Below are positions 26,501 to 38,479 of a stretch of 64,000 bases of DNA, piece by piece. Source of the DNA: Brienomyrus brachyistius (Eukaryota > Chordata > Actinopteri > Osteoglossiformes > Mormyridae). Both the position numbers and the translations under genes were made by a program. Below the pieces are notes generated by a model. That model worked only from the letters and a program-made list of their open reading frames with translations. It searched no databases and was not told where the DNA came from. How positions within the stretch are numbered: the stretch's first letter is position 1; each line of letters opens with the position of its first letter. Where the stretch lies: the NCBI RefSeq assembly GCF_023856365.1, contig NC_064548.1:11085642-11149641 (forward strand), given 5' to 3'.

Positions 26501-29500
26501 TTAATATTTCTTCTTGCTTATATGCTCTTGATGTTGCATAATGTTTATTTATGCCATCTAATAGATAGCAAGGGAAATTTTCACATGTTAAAAAAAATGG
26601 AAACGTATTATTATATTAGCTCTTACTCTTAATTTGTTTGCTTGAATTGAAATAATTCATTACGTTTTCTCTGTAATGTCTAATATTGACTGCCCAAATA
26701 GTCCATCCTCTTGAATTTATGTAATACACCCAGAAGTGAATCAAGTCTTTCAAGGAAATTCGCCTATATATTGTGACGTAAATAAATTAATCTCACAATT
26801 CAGAAACCCAATTCTCCGTGAGACACACTCATCTGGACCAGTTCACACACTACACCTTGTGTATCTCAGACTGCAAAGTAAGGGATAATGCCCACTAAGG
26901 TGTCCCATTATGTAGAATTAATGGACAATGCCCAGGCATACGGAGTGGAGGTCATAGCCATCCCGAGTTATACAAAGTCAATAGCCAATCAGAAAATGGC
27001 ATTTGTTGTTTCCAAGTAAATTCCAAAATAAGTCACATGTGATCCCACTGTAAGCACGTTATTGCGTGTATACACACACGCGCACACACACACTTACATC
27101 AGACGGTGGTGGAAGAGCAAGATCTGATGAATGTGTAAGGCAGGGGTCTCAAATGTCAGGCATCGACTGTGTCCCCAACACTCCAACCTTTTAATGAAAC
27201 CCGAGAGCCCTGCTTTAATTATGAATCTCTTCATTTTATGCTAGTTCCTCGGAAGCACAGAAGTTGATCAACCTAAAGGCACAGAAGTTGTAAAAGATGC
27301 AGTCCGAAAGCTTAAGGTATGTGGTGATGCTTTCAATAATAGTTACACAGGCATGTTTCTCAATCATGGTCCTTGTGAACCATTCTGTATGCCGATTTCC
27401 AGGTGAGTTGAATGAATCCTATAGTTTGTCACATTAAGTTCTTGTGATTAGTAACTGTAATTATGAAAAATTGTTCATTGTGTCTAAATATTTGCTTTGC
27501 CCCTTCAAGTGAGTAAAGCAGTGTTCATTATTAAAATTAATCAACGATTGCGCATTCATTACCCTTGAGTATTCAACCAAATAACTGATAACTAAATAGA
27601 ATTACAAAGCTTTATTAACAAATAATGATAATTTCACTTGCATATGTTGAATTTCGATTGGATTAACTTGGAGGAAGCCATTGTACTGACATTTTTTAAA
27701 GTGATTTCAGTTGTGTGATGCATTAAATTTGGTTAGGCATAATTAAGAGCTCAGCTGGACCAAAAAATACCATAATCAGTTTGTCATCAGGGCCCAGTTT
27801 GAAGAACACTGGCTTCAAGTTTACATTCACATGCCTATGGTATATACTGTTGATGTATTAATCACATTCTTTTGTTGTAAACTATATGCACTTAGTTTTT
27901 AATAGTGGTTCTCTTCATCCCATGCTACTTATTCAATTGTAACAATCTAATGAATTATTTTTCCCCATGCGTATAGTAGTCCGCCGTATCTGCGGTATCA
28001 GTAACTGCAATTTCAGTCATCCGCAGTTTACCAAAGTCTGAAAAATATATGTAGCAGCATGTTTTCATTGTTCCTTCATCCTTTAAGGGGTATGAAAAAG
28101 CATGATTTTTCATTGCTCCGTCATGCCTTGATAGGCGCTATTTTTTTCATTGCTCTGTTGACTCTTGAGTTAGACTTGACTGGCATTAACTCAGGCTTTT
28201 TTGGTACAGAGTGGTGATCAGTTACCATGAAAATACCGCGGTAGGTCTTGGAAAGTATCACCCACGGATACGGGAGGACTGCTGTATATTATAATTAGGG
28301 CTATCTGAAAGTAAAATATCCTTTTAATTCCTCACCTTTTACTGACCTTTGATTTGTTGCTGTCTTGAATTATATTTGCATCAGTAAAACGATTTATTGC
28401 CTGTCATTGTATAAGCCCTTGACCTGTACAGTGGCACTTGGGAGTGCAAAAAAGGGGTACAACCCAAATGGGATGTCATCTGCATATACATATTCAGTAT
28501 ATTTACACATGTAGTATATGTAACTTGAATTAAATTAAGAATGAAGAGAATGTTAAACATCATAATAATAAGTTTTATTTATATGGCGCCTTTCTCGCAC
28601 TCAAGGACGCTTTACAATGCAAACAATGATACTGAAAACAATGCAGACACAGCAGCAACAGTAACAACGGAACAACAAGAATGTTACGTAGTAGTAGTTA
28701 CATTGTAGCATTCGTGGAATAAATGTCTTCAACTGAAGCTTGAAAATGTTAAGAAACTGTATCTCTCGCAGACTGTGAGGAAGTTTCGGCTCAATGAAAA
28801 TCACGGTGTAATACTCATCGGCGCCCACTGTTGTGCGTCTTCCTTACAGACCTGACTAAACTGTTCGCTGAGGCAGCGAACTTTCAGCTTTGTCCCTTGG
28901 TCAAGAAACACAGCCGCTACCCACGAGCAGGATAATTTAAATTAAGGGGACTATTGAAGTACAACCTTTATGTAATTACTTTATCCACTATACAGTTCCG
29001 CTTGTCATCTAATCGACGACTCATTACTGTAATAGTGGCAAAAATAAAATGTGTGCTACGTATTTTTATAATAATTGATCCCCGACACTTTAACTGTTGT
29101 TGCTTTTCTCCATCTTCTCTCTCACTTTTCCCGCGCCTTCCATGACCCCATGACCCCACCTTCAATTTACAATTTGGCCACAAAATACATAAATTATAAC
29201 ATTTTCCTTTACAATAACATGAAATGCAACATGATAAATTCAACACAAACTTAATCACAATTTTAAAAAAATGTTTAGTAAATGGGTTACACAAGGCACC
29301 TTGAAGAAAATTTGAACTTATTAGTGATTATTTATAATTTCATTTGTTTGTTGTTTTACCCAGAAGTTTGAATGGTGATCATGCCCTCATTTGTGATACT
29401 GTTTCATTTAAAATTTTAGTTTTGCTTTTTTGTAAAAGTTGCTTTGTCTTAAAAGAGATGTTTTGAATTTAACACTAACTTAACACTCAGTAGGTAGACC

Positions 29501-32042
29501 AGAGTTTATCTTGAGAAATTGTGACCAACTGAATAATAGCCTCCAGATAAACACTGTTAATTAAAACTGAACCTATGGAGATACTTTCGTCTTAAATTTT
29601 CCCATTTTACAAATCACTTTCTCTCAATCCACCCAGCAAACATTCCGTAACACTGTAAGTGTAAAGGAAGAAGGACTCCATCAGCTCAAAGAAGTCAGTT
29701 AGCCTCCAGTTAACTGAGGCTAGACCAGCGATCATCCAAACTTAGTCATGCTATAGTTCCAAATCCATCGATTTTATAGGGTACTTTAATTGTGCTTATC
29801 TATTATGGATTGATGCGTTGATATTTTAATGCTGTTTGGCGTCAGTCTAATAAATTAACATCACAGGGAGCCATTAAACCATTCCTGAAATTTAGTGATT
29901 CATACTGATTTACAAAAGGGAAGAGTTCCTATGTCATTAAGGTATATTAAAACAGTTGAATACTCATTAGTCACTGTGCTTCTTACTCTTCATTTCCTAC
30001 ATATTTCTGAGTCTCGTCTTCCTGTTAACTCTTTCTCTCTGTGTTTTTCCCACATTTCCCACATTCTGGTCTATTTTACATGCCTGTGGAATTCAAGTGT
30101 GGAGTTCAACTCTAAGGTAAGAACTGGGTTGTGTTTAGCATTAAAGCTCTTCCTATGGTGGGATGAACTCCACACTTGACTGATGCGGGCTTATCGTCTG
30201 TCTGATTTTACACATTTTAGAATAACTGTAAAGACATCACAATTATAAATTAGCATATATTGAATTGTGCACTGACCAGAAAAGTATGAACCAAAAAAAT
30301 CATTTTTTTTGGGGGGGGGGGGGGGGGGAGGGCACTAGTTTCATGAGGTAGCCTCTTGCTATGCTTTTCTGTCTGTCCTGAATGAGTTCACACCTCCAGC
30401 CATGTGAAAAAGAAATCACACTCTTTCAATTCAAAGGTTTTACATATCAGGACATTATAATAATAATAAAAAAAATCTGGTTCTTGACAGATCTTAAAAT
30501 TAGGTCAATACAACCTCAGATGAACAACACCACATGACATATTACACCGTGTCATTCAAAAACTAAACCAAAATGCATTGCTGCTTCCATAGGAAATAGG
30601 CATAAACAGGTGCGGCTAATCAAATGCACTTAATTGATCATCAGCAAGTATGACCACCTCTATAAAAGCAGACGTTTTGGCAGTTTGCTGGTCTGGAGCG
30701 CTAAGGTGTGTGCGTTATGACAGTGTAAAGGAAGAAGGACTCCAGCATTGATCTTGGAGAAGCAATTACTGTGGCCCATCAGTCTAGGAAGTGTTATAAG
30801 GCAATTTACGAAACAATTTAAAGTCCTTCATTCTGCAGTGAGAAAGATTATGCACAAGTGGAAAAAATTCCAGAGAACTGCCAGTCTTGCCAGAATGTTC
30901 CAGAAAACTCACTCCAAGGTCAGACCGTGCAATGCTCAGAGAAACTGCAACAAACCCAAGAGCTACATCTCAGACTGCAGGTCTCAGTTAGAATGCTAAA
31001 TGTTAAAGTTTGGGACTGTACAATTAGAGAAAGACTGAGCAATTATGACTCGTTTGGAAGGGTTGCCAGAAGAAAGCCTCTTCGCTATAAAAAGAACATG
31101 GCAGCATGGCATAAGTTTGCAAAGTTGCAACTGATCAAACTACAAGACTTTTGCAGCAACGTGCTTTAGACCAGTTCTTGGTCATAATGCACAGCTCCAC
31201 GTTTGGTGAAAACCAAGCATAGCATATCAGCACAAACACTTCCAACACATACCTACTGTCAAGCACGGTGGTGGAGGGGTGATGATTTGGGTTTGCTTTG
31301 CAGCCACAGGACTTGGGCACCATGCAGTCATTGAGTCAACCATGAACAACTCTGTATGCCAAAGTATTGTAGAGTCAAAATTGACGCCATCTGTCCAACA
31401 GCTCAAGCTTGGCTGAAATTGGGTCATGCAACAGGACAATGATTCCAAGCACACCAGCAAATCTACAACAGAATTCCTCCACAACAATGTGAGAGACTGT
31501 TGAAGTAATCATTTTCTGTATGACTAAGTTATTGATGTTAAAGGTGGTTGTACAAGCTATTGAATCATACCTAAATTTCCTTCAGGATTAATAAAATATT
31601 TGTTGCGTGTTGTTTTACACATGAGGTTAAATTTAAATAATTTTAGAACCTGGCAAGGACCAGATGATTTTTTAAAATTATTATTATGTCATGATACGTG
31701 AAACCATAGGACTGAAAGAGTGTGCATTTACTTTTTGACATGACTGTAGATTGAATGAATGAATGAATTAACGAACAAACAAAAACGCATTTTCTCAATA
31801 TGTTGACATTGCTGCATTATCCTATCTTATAGTTGTGATACCAAGTACCTTTGATGTATATTCCATAGCAGTTACAAAAGTGCAAATTCCTACTTTGGAT
31901 ATCTAGAAAATATATAACGTTGGAACCTTGCAGAATTGGTTTGACAATGATCCAGAGCAAACAAATGATTTCAGTTTGAAACCCGTATGCTTTTCATAAT
32001 GCGCTTGGTAAAAAACAAACTCCTCCAAAACCATCTCTATTG

Positions 32043-32093
<51 letters not shown>

Positions 32094-35000
32094 TAACCAT
32101 TTTGTTTGTACTTATTGTTGCTTTATTTGTTTAAAATAATATAAAGTTATGTTTATATAAAGTTATGGTTTGGCTTGAATGTGGAGTTACCTAGATAAAT
32201 TGGCACATTATTTGTTCTATACCCTGCTTAAAACTCATCTGCTTTCATGTGCATTTCATTTCTTTTGATTTTGTTAAGTTGGTTTCTTATCTTATTTATT
32301 ACTATTATATATTTTTTTATTTTATCTTATTGATTTGTGTCCTGTGGTATTTTATCGGTATTAATGCTAACTGTATATTTATTCTATACGTTGTAGAGTA
32401 TCTAGTGACTTGTTCCTACAGCACTGTTTGTACATCCTGTTTGTACAGCACTTTGGAAGTTGTTTTAAATGTGTTTTATAAATAACTTCGATTTATTGAT
32501 TGACTTACTCCTCGTTATATTTAATGCTTTTCACATTTTTATCTTTGCAGTTTCAAAGGCATATCAAAAAATCTGAGGGCCAGAAGATTCCAAAAATTGA
32601 ATTACAGATTTCAATCTATGGCGTGAAAATTTTAGACCCTAAAACAAAAGTAAGTTTCTAGCTTATTTTAGACATCTTTTAATATGGTGGTGATTACATG
32701 CATATCTTGCCAGTGTGAAGCTTAATTATAAAGTGGCTGTGCAGGGGAGACCTGTGCCACATAGTCTAGTCGGGGGACAGTTCTATAACAGAGTAGTTCC
32801 TCAAAGTACAAGCAGCAAATTATTATAATTTTTTCTTGAAATGGTGTCTAGCGTGCTGGCTGAGGGGGAAATAGGTATTTTGCAAAGTGACTTGCAGTTA
32901 ATTATTTTCTATACTGAAAAGCAACCATGGACTTTTCTTATACTAAAGTATCATAAAAGCAAATGTAATTTCATTAGGCACCTTTGGATTTCATGTTTCC
33001 TTTTTGATGGGTAATGGTCATTTGAGTAATGCACTTGTACTCCTGTTCAATTGTAGAACAAAATAAAGGAAATTATTTTGTTCCTTGTCTGACATTTTCT
33101 TTTTCATCTTACAGGATGTGCAGTACAATTGCCAGTTGCACAGGATGTCTTTCTGTGCTGATGATAAAACAGACAAAAGGATATTCACATTTATCTGTAA
33201 AGATTCGGAGTCTAACAAGCACTTGTGTTATGTTTTTGACAGTGAAAAATGTGTAAGTGAAATATCTGCATTTAAGACCACTATGTAATTACGTGTGGCT
33301 TTTTTTGACGTTTTAATGTGAAGCTTTGTGTAACCCTTTTAGGCAGAAGAGATAACTCTGACTATTGGCCAAGCCTTTGACTTGGCATATAAAAAGTTCT
33401 TGGAATCTGGGGGGAAAGATGTGGAGACACGAAAGCAAATTGGAAGTTTGCAAAAAAGAGTAAGATTTTTTAAAATTCTTCATCAGTGTGATATGCTAGA
33501 AACAGCGCATGTTGATATTTTAGCCCTACGTAAATAGAAAGTAGTATGCGGCCCGTGAAAAATAATGCTTCTTTAATAATCTCAAACAATTACCATTTAT
33601 TTTAGATACAAGAATTAGAAACTGAAAACTCTGAATTGAAAACGCAGCTGCAAGGTGCCAAAGAGCAACTGAGGGTAGCTCATGAAACACCAGTGAGTTT
33701 GGGATTTTCTTTCTTATTCACACACTACTTTCTGTCAGTGAAAGCAATTCTGCGTCTTTGAGATACCTCTATACTGTGTAATTAAACTGTCTCTCTAAAA
33801 AATGCTTTATTGATACGTAATGCTTTCTCCTGCCGTCTTTTCACAGCTCCTGCTCTCAAACTCTACTAATGAAGCATATATTCTGCAAAGGCCTTCATCT
33901 CTCTTCTGGTGTCATAGTTTGAAGTCGATCTCTTGTTTAGAAATCTCCTCTGTCACGCTCACTCCTATGAGTTCACCTGACTCTTGTCTGTCTGCGGGGC
34001 TACTAACTCCTCCTCCGGCTAAAGCTACATTACCAAAGTCACCGAATGGGCACAGTGTCCCTCGGCCTCGTGTAAATCCCCCGTGCATTTTCCAGTTTCC
34101 AGGCTTGCTTTTTATTTATCTTTTCATGTGTAACCACTCCTCTTTGTAGTAGTGGTGTAATGGCTCTGCAACTAAGACTGAATCCACGATACAAACGTTC
34201 ACATGTCACTGGTTCTGGAAGATGGAACCTCGATATCCTCCCCCCAACCCCAACCTGCTGCCACATTTGCAGCCTTTTGAGCTTTAGATTGAGTGACTAA
34301 TGTTACAAAACTAATTTTTCACGAATTTATTTTGTTTGAAGTTGCATATTTTATACATTTTTGACATTACACCTATTTTATTGTCTTACAATTGTGTGTG
34401 TCACATGACTATTTTAGTCTAATCATGATCAAGTGATCACACTTGTGGTTAAGGTTAGTTTAGTTTTATTAGATTAAGATAATCCTGAGGTTGCAGAGCA
34501 CCTGGGCAAATTCAGGTCATCAGTATTTTATTTATTTTATTTATATTTGTGCATGTTGTAATATGAAGTAAATCTAACATGTTTTTTAGTGTCCCAAGTT
34601 GTAAGTAATTAATACTAATTAAAAGCCCAGAAATGTTTTCCCACAAAAAAAAAAATTACGGTAGCTTTGGCATCATTATGACTGTGCTTAACGCTTTACT
34701 TCAGCCTTCCATACTCAGTCTTTTATCTTTCATGAAGTGAATATTTCTAACAACGTTGCGTGCGTTGTCAGGCATACAGCATTTTGTATTACCATTATAT
34801 TTGTCAATGGTTGCTAATCGAGGTAGTCGCTAAATGAGTAGTAGTTTTGACTTTAGCTAGCCACAAAAAACAACCATTTTTTATGGATTATATGCCAAAG
34901 AAAATATAAACAGGATAAACTGGGTTGCAACAAACGATGGTGCACACGATGGTGCACATTTCAGGCGAACATAGTTACAGTACCTGCTGTTCAAAGGATT

Positions 35001-38000
35001 CAGTGTTTCTGATTCTCAGTCCAGTGTCTGCAGTCACCTACAGTATATCATCTTTCCGAAAACAGCAACTGTCTTAAGATATATAGTGTACCGTTTGAGT
35101 GGACAGCCCCAATATTTTATGGTGGTGGGTTTCAGAAACACGAGTGTGCCAAATGATTTTTTTAAGTTAAATATATGATATAAGAAAAATGAAATGCCAA
35201 TGTTTTGTTATTACCAAATTTTCATTCCATGCATGTCTTTTAAACCTTTGTTATTGCAGGCCGGAAGCATCTCAATGAAAGCCCCTTGTACTGACATGTT
35301 TGACATGGTGCCATTTTCTCCCGTGTCTCCGATGGTACTCTCACCAGCAAGAAATAGTCAATCTCCCACATCTTCTTTTATGAGGCCAGCTGAAACCAGT
35401 GCGTATTTTTAGGATACTGAACTAAATCAATATATATTATTTTCTAACCTCCAATATTTAGAAATTCAGTGTATTTGATGACTGTTGATATTGATCAGTA
35501 ACCTTTTTAAATGTTTAGTTGGACTCAAACATTTCTGTGTTGTTCAGGGAGAGATCTTTTTGGTGCTGAACCCTTTGACCCCTTTATGTGTGGAGCAGCA
35601 GAATTTTCTCCTGACATCCAGTCCAAGTTGGACGAAATGCAGGTGACTGCATGTTTGTGAATAATATATAGAGATTGTATACAGCTGGATCGAAGAATGG
35701 ATTTCAAACACTGCTGAGGCAGAAGAAATGTGCTTAAATCATTCAAACAGCTGAAAATGAGGAACATTTAATAACTCCAGCCATCAGATTTTGGACACTT
35801 ACACAAAACTTATGTTAAATATTTGCGGTATTTACTGAACTTGGTAATCTGTTAAGTCGTGTGAAATGAATGTGGACTTTTTAACTGCATGTGCTCTTTT
35901 TCTGTATGCTTGTAATTGTTAATGAAGTAATAGATAGATACTTAAACTTTTTTTCTAATTTGCTCTTTATTGGCAGCGTCAGAGATGGTTGGTATGCATT
36001 TGTTTCCTGTAAAAATGGTACAGTCTGCTGGCACTGTCACACGTATATGCATGAATATATTTTCTTGCTTATTTCCATCCGCATGACAGCATAACATGCA
36101 TGTGAATTGGGATGTAAGGCAAGCTGCATTTCAACTAGTTTTTTTTTTCCTTCCTCCTTTATTTCTGTGTGATATCTTATTTGTAAAAACTTGCATGCTT
36201 TTCATTTTCAATTAAAAATAATCAAACTTAATTTTTTGTCCTTGGCGTACTTGAATAGGTTGTAAAATATTAAATGTCTTGCGGTTGGGTGACAAGGTTT
36301 GCTTTTGTGCAGGTAGTAAACTTTTTGTACAGTTTATTTACTTTATACCTGGCTCTTAGTTAAATTTGATATTTACTGGTATGCATTTGGGGGAATAATA
36401 ATAATATGGGTTGAATGCTTAGTATTGTTCAATTCTGACCTTCAGGTCTGAGTATGTAATGTCTGCATGTTCCCTGCATGTCTCTGTACATGTTTAATCC
36501 AGGCATTTCGGTGAAACGATCTCCTTGTGCTGTGATTGTGTTAGTGCTTGCTTTGTGCTGGACAGTAACATCATTTCTGGGAAATGCTCCAGGCTCACCG
36601 AAACCTTATGTTGGGTAAACAGTTATAGGACATGGATGGAACATAATAGCTTTAGTTTATAATTTAAAATATGTATTTCTACTAAATGGAATTTTAGTAA
36701 TTAAATGTGAGGGGCAGAAAACAGCATAAAGTGGCAGGTCAGCAGTTATGATCACTAGTTTTCCAGAAAATGAATTTTCTAAACAAGTATGAAGGTATTT
36801 CAACTGCATCCCTCTGGTGGACACTCTGAGAATTGCCAGGTTTTGTGACAGCATTAGCAAAATTTTCTTCGATCTATACACCTGAAATATATCCCAATTC
36901 TGAGAAACATCACAGTACTATTCAAACACGTATCAATATCCCTATTTTCTTTCTTTATTTAGAAATCTAGAAAGGCACACACTTATTTATGATACTATGT
37001 TTTAAAAATGCATTTTGTTAAATGCTAATTATTTTACCTGTGAAGATATTGGGAAGCATTGGCTTCTATGCAGGCCAGTCCGTTTTGCTTAATAGAATTA
37101 ATAGACAGAAATACATTTAGTTTTGATCTGTATTGTAAATATAAATATTTTCTCACATTTATAGGTAGAGTAAGGTTAGCAAAGTATTCTTTTTTGATTC
37201 CTAACTTGACATTTGGCGGGTTATATGAATTTTATATTATTATTAGAATTGCACTCTTGTATCAACCAGGAAAATATTCAAAGAATTTGATTGTAAATAT
37301 CCTAATTTTTGTTAGGTTTTGTTTTCATATGTGTTACATTTTGATTTCCTTACTATATTTTGTTTGCTATTAATCCTCAGAGAGGGAGTAACATCTACTA
37401 TTCTGGCATTCTATGTGACTTGCTCTTGAAAACGTTTTTCCACGTGTTATTTCTTTTATTTATTTTTTTTAATGACCAAAAAACCTTTCTCATACACTCG
37501 TATTAGATACACCACTGCAATGGGTACACCTGCTTCTTAAACAGCCCCTCTCTCCAAAATGGTGAACCAAGTGTCTGCAACTGAATGTGGACACTGTAGA
37601 CAGGACCAAAATGTCCGGTTGCTGTGCCTCTCAGAACAGCCAAGCCATTAGATACAAGTCATTCTTAATGTATGATTGTTGGTGCCAGAAGTGGTGGTTC
37701 CAAAATAACAAAAACAGCAACTCTCATGAGAGTTTCACATATGACTGTGTCTAAAGGTTACAGAGGATAACACAAAAGAGAATGATACAAAAGTTCCAGT
37801 CAGTGGCATTTCTGTTGCTGTTATTAGAGAGATCAGCAGAGAATAGCCGGACTCGCTAATGCAGACAGGCTACAAGTGCAAAAATAACAGCTCAGTCCAA
37901 CATCCAAGGATCTACCCAGTTCTGTATAAGTGTTCCAAATAAACTGGTCACTGAATGTATGTCACCATATGTCAATACAGTTATTTTCATAACAGCAGTA

Positions 38001-38234
38001 AAAGAAAATTGCAAATTTTTAAAATACTTATTATATTATAATTGAGGGCAGTAGTATGGCTCTGCATAGCATAATTCTGATCTTTGGCTTTTATTTTAAT
38101 TGTCTTTTTGGATGTACTTTACAGGATTGTGCTGATAACTTTTTTTCCCTTTTGTTTTTCAGGAGGGGTTCAAAATGGGACTGACATTAGAAGGAACTGT
38201 CTTTTCTTTTGATCCTCTGGACAGCTGCTGCTGA
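20514..38234 (+). CDS. gulp1: PTB domain-containing engulfment adaptor 1 (GULP1/CED-6), 302 aa
   Basis: Cytoplasmic adaptor that binds NPxY tails of engulfment and lipoprotein receptors (LRP1, stabilin, MEGF10 in the known family) through its PTB domain and helps apoptotic-cell uptake and lipid traffic. Coding exons: 20514-20541, 25772-25833, 27245-27316, 32551-32649, 33115-33252, 33343-33459, 33606-33692, 35260-35398, 35548-35642, 38163-38234. All have AG acceptors and GT donors and the phases join without a break. Domains: PTB at about residues 21-155 (motifs [34 protein letters not shown]), coiled coil at about 170-200 ([13 protein letters not shown]), then a Ser/Pro-rich tail with a conserved [12 protein letters not shown] motif and [20 protein letters not shown] at the end. 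The total of 302 residues is close to human (304). The start is chosen by the family N-terminus MNRAF. Confidence 0.95.
21176..21720 (+). mobile_element. pogo/Tigger-like transposon relic (5' part)
   Basis: It begins CAGTGGAACC after a TA, followed by repeated TTATAGTGATCA-like motifs typical of Tigger ends. At about 21483-21560 a frame reads [20 protein letters not shown], like the N-terminal CENP-B/pogo helix-turn-helix of Tigger transposases, just after a frame change (RKRIS). No right end was found. Confidence 0.5.
21966..22421. repeat. Long palindrome (foldback MITE-like), 456 bp
   Basis: The arms 21966-22125 and 22265-22421 are inverted copies. ATGATCAGTCAGTGACAA, GTGGGAAC.GAC and GCATACCTAC occur in the left arm, and their reverse complements occur in mirrored order in the right arm. 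The ends read GCTAA(T/A)GAAA. The arms are about 75-80% alike and the loop is about 140 bp. Confidence 0.8.
22764..23035 (+). repeat. Unclassified dispersed repeat, copy 1
   Basis: Matches 31745-32010 in the same orientation over about 260 bp. The shared landmarks are GAATGAATGAATGAAT, GTTGACATTGCT.CATTATCCT, CTACTTTGGATATCTAGAAA and TGGAACCTTGCAGAATTG. The family is not recognised. Confidence 0.75.
23407..24063. mobile_element. pogo-like MITE interrupted by an LTR
   Basis: The left end TATAGTGGTCCCTCACC (23407-23423) and the right end, in reverse complement, TATAGTCGTCCCTCG (24049-24063) are inverted repeats typical of pogo/Tigger-derived MITEs. The interior has the CGCGG/CGCGATAAA motifs of this family. 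The element is split by the LTR at 23606-23884. Confidence 0.75.
23606..23884 (+). mobile_element. Candidate solo LTR inserted in the MITE
   Basis: A 279-bp segment flanked by GTAAT on both sides (23601-23605 and 23885-23889), a 5-bp target duplication as for LTR retroelements. It contains a TATTTAAG promoter-like box (23730-23737) and a CAAATAAACCC polyadenylation-like signal (23818-23828), in LTR order. The 5' end lacks a clean TG, perhaps by mutation; the 3' end is CA. Confidence 0.5.
24151..24350 (+). repeat. tRNA-derived SINE (second family)
   Basis: Head GGGGCACAGTGGGTTCAAGG, then a B-box-like GGTTCAGATCC, GGGCCCTTCAGCAAAGCCC and a TCTGCTAAATATAAAAATGTA end. This is the arrangement of a common fish tRNA-SINE and is distinct from the GGAT-tailed family. 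Confidence 0.7.
25421..25700 (+). repeat. tRNA-derived SINE, GGAT-tailed family
   Basis: Head GGGTGGCAGAGTGGCTAGCA, GGGTTTGAGTCTC as B-box, ACATGCTAAGG in the body and TCCTGCGATGGGTTGG further on. It ends near the gulp1 second coding exon, about 70 bp before its acceptor. Confidence 0.75.
25834..27244 (+). other. gulp1: gulp1 intron
   Basis: A 1.4-kb intron. No exon or repeat family was recognised beyond a short CA-rich patch (27071-27092) and a CAGGGGTCTCAAA motif (27143-27155) like a hAT end without a partner. Confidence 0.6.
27346..27815. mobile_element. hAT-like non-autonomous element
   Basis: The left end CAGGCATGTTTCTCAATC...AGTTGAATGAATCC and the right end CAGCTGGACC...AGTTTGAAGAACACTG, when inverted, give the common fish hAT terminal pattern (AGTGTTTCTCAA..). 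It starts about 30 bp after the donor of the gulp1 exon ending at 27316. Exact ends and target duplication are not resolved. Confidence 0.5.
27972..28290. mobile_element. pogo-like MITE
   Basis: The left end TATAGTAGTCCGCCGTATC and the right end, in reverse complement, TATACAGCAGTCCTCCCGTATCC are inverted repeats of about 25 bp, flanked by TA. No coding capacity. Confidence 0.65.
28562..28930. repeat. Dispersed repeat with ATTTATATGGCGCC motif
   Basis: It begins with ATAATAATAAGTTTTATTTATATGGCGCCTTTCTC, a motif that starts a very common fish interspersed repeat. It continues with CACTCAAGGACGCTTTACA and an AACAACAG-rich region. The family name is not certain. Confidence 0.5.
28931..30640 (+). 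other. gulp1: gulp1 intron sequence
   Basis: Non-coding; a G homopolymer of about 20 (30310-30329) is the only clear feature. It includes a 23-base exact match to 30722-30744 (at 29658-29680). Confidence 0.5.
30640..31750 (+). mobile_element. Tc1-like transposon relic
   Basis: The plus strand contains decayed transposase text: a helix-turn-helix-like part at 30748-31000, a GGTGGTGGAGGGGTGATGATTTGGG motif (31268-31292) corresponding to the conserved HGGGSVMVWG-like core, and ACAGGACAATGATTCCAAGCACACC (31432-31456) for the QQDNDSKHT catalytic motif. It ends near TTTTTGACATGACTGTA (31733-31749). Many stops and frame changes; the ends are approximate. Confidence 0.75.
31745..32010 (+). repeat. 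Unclassified dispersed repeat, copy 2
   Basis: Partner of 22764-23035, same orientation. It lies directly after the Tc1 relic and before the ATC microsatellite. Confidence 0.75.
32043..32092. repeat. (ATC)n microsatellite
   Basis: About 16 uninterrupted TCA units in the gulp1 intron. Confidence 0.95.
33115..33459 (+). CDS. gulp1: gulp1 exons coding the second half of the PTB domain
   Basis: Two phase-0 exons, 33115-33252 (46 codons) and 33343-33459 (39 codons), separated by a 90-bp intron. They encode the PTB strands ([19 protein letters not shown], then CYVFDSEKC) and the final long PTB helix ([20 protein letters not shown]). These residues are almost identical to mammalian GULP1, which makes this the strongest evidence for the gene. 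Confidence 0.96.
33847..34071 (+). CDS. Candidate gulp1 alternative cassette exon (75 codons)
   Basis: Seen: a pyrimidine-rich acceptor (CTCCTGCCGTCTTTTCACAG), then 225 bases without a stop in the frame set by the preceding exon, then CCTCGT followed by a GTAAAT donor. The length is a multiple of three and both junctions are phase 0, so inclusion keeps the reading frame. The encoded segment is Ser/Pro-rich with a [13 protein letters not shown] stretch near its end, in keeping with the low-complexity tail of GULP1. It is absent from the canonical human 304-residue protein. Inference only; transcript data would decide. Confidence 0.4.
35643..38162 (+). other. gulp1: Last gulp1 intron
   Basis: A 2.5-kb intron. 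The only repeat recognised is the mariner/Tc1-like relic at 37491-37960; the rest is AT-rich unique sequence. An ORF at 37059-37373 has no splice or family support. Confidence 0.6.
37491..37960. mobile_element. Tc1/mariner-like relic
   Basis: The ends resemble a widespread fish element: ATTAGATACACC...GGGTACACCTGCTT on the left and GTGTTCCAAATAAACTGGTCACTGAATGTA on the right, the latter close to the usual 'AATAAAGTGGCCGGTGAGTGTA' terminus. Interior text is decayed and has no open frame. Confidence 0.5.
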
Positions 38235-38390
38235 TGCCAAGAAATTTTTGTCTTGTACAACTTAAGACATTTGTATAGATAAGGTCCACAGATAGTTTTT
38301 CGGCTAACAAGATGATTAATCATTCTGAGATATATGTCTTAGCTTTTGGTTTAGACACAAACTGCACATAGAGGAAAGCACTATTTTTAT

Positions 38391-38396
38391 AATAAA
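38391..38396 (+). promoter_or_regulatory. Candidate gulp1 polyadenylation signal
   Basis: AATAAA 157 bases after the gulp1 stop. Further AATAAA motifs at 39632 and 39643 could serve a longer 3'UTR that would include the minisatellite. Confidence 0.45.
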
Positions 38397-38479
38397 TAGA
38401 ATGAAATCATAATTTAGAAGCCATTATGGATTCGTGGAGAATTTTTGTGTCCAACTTATATGTGTGTCAGACTGACATG

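Noticed and set aside
37059..37373. A 104-codon hydrophobic open frame in the last gulp1 intron
   Set aside because: AT-rich chance frame without splice sites, promoter or homology that I recognise.
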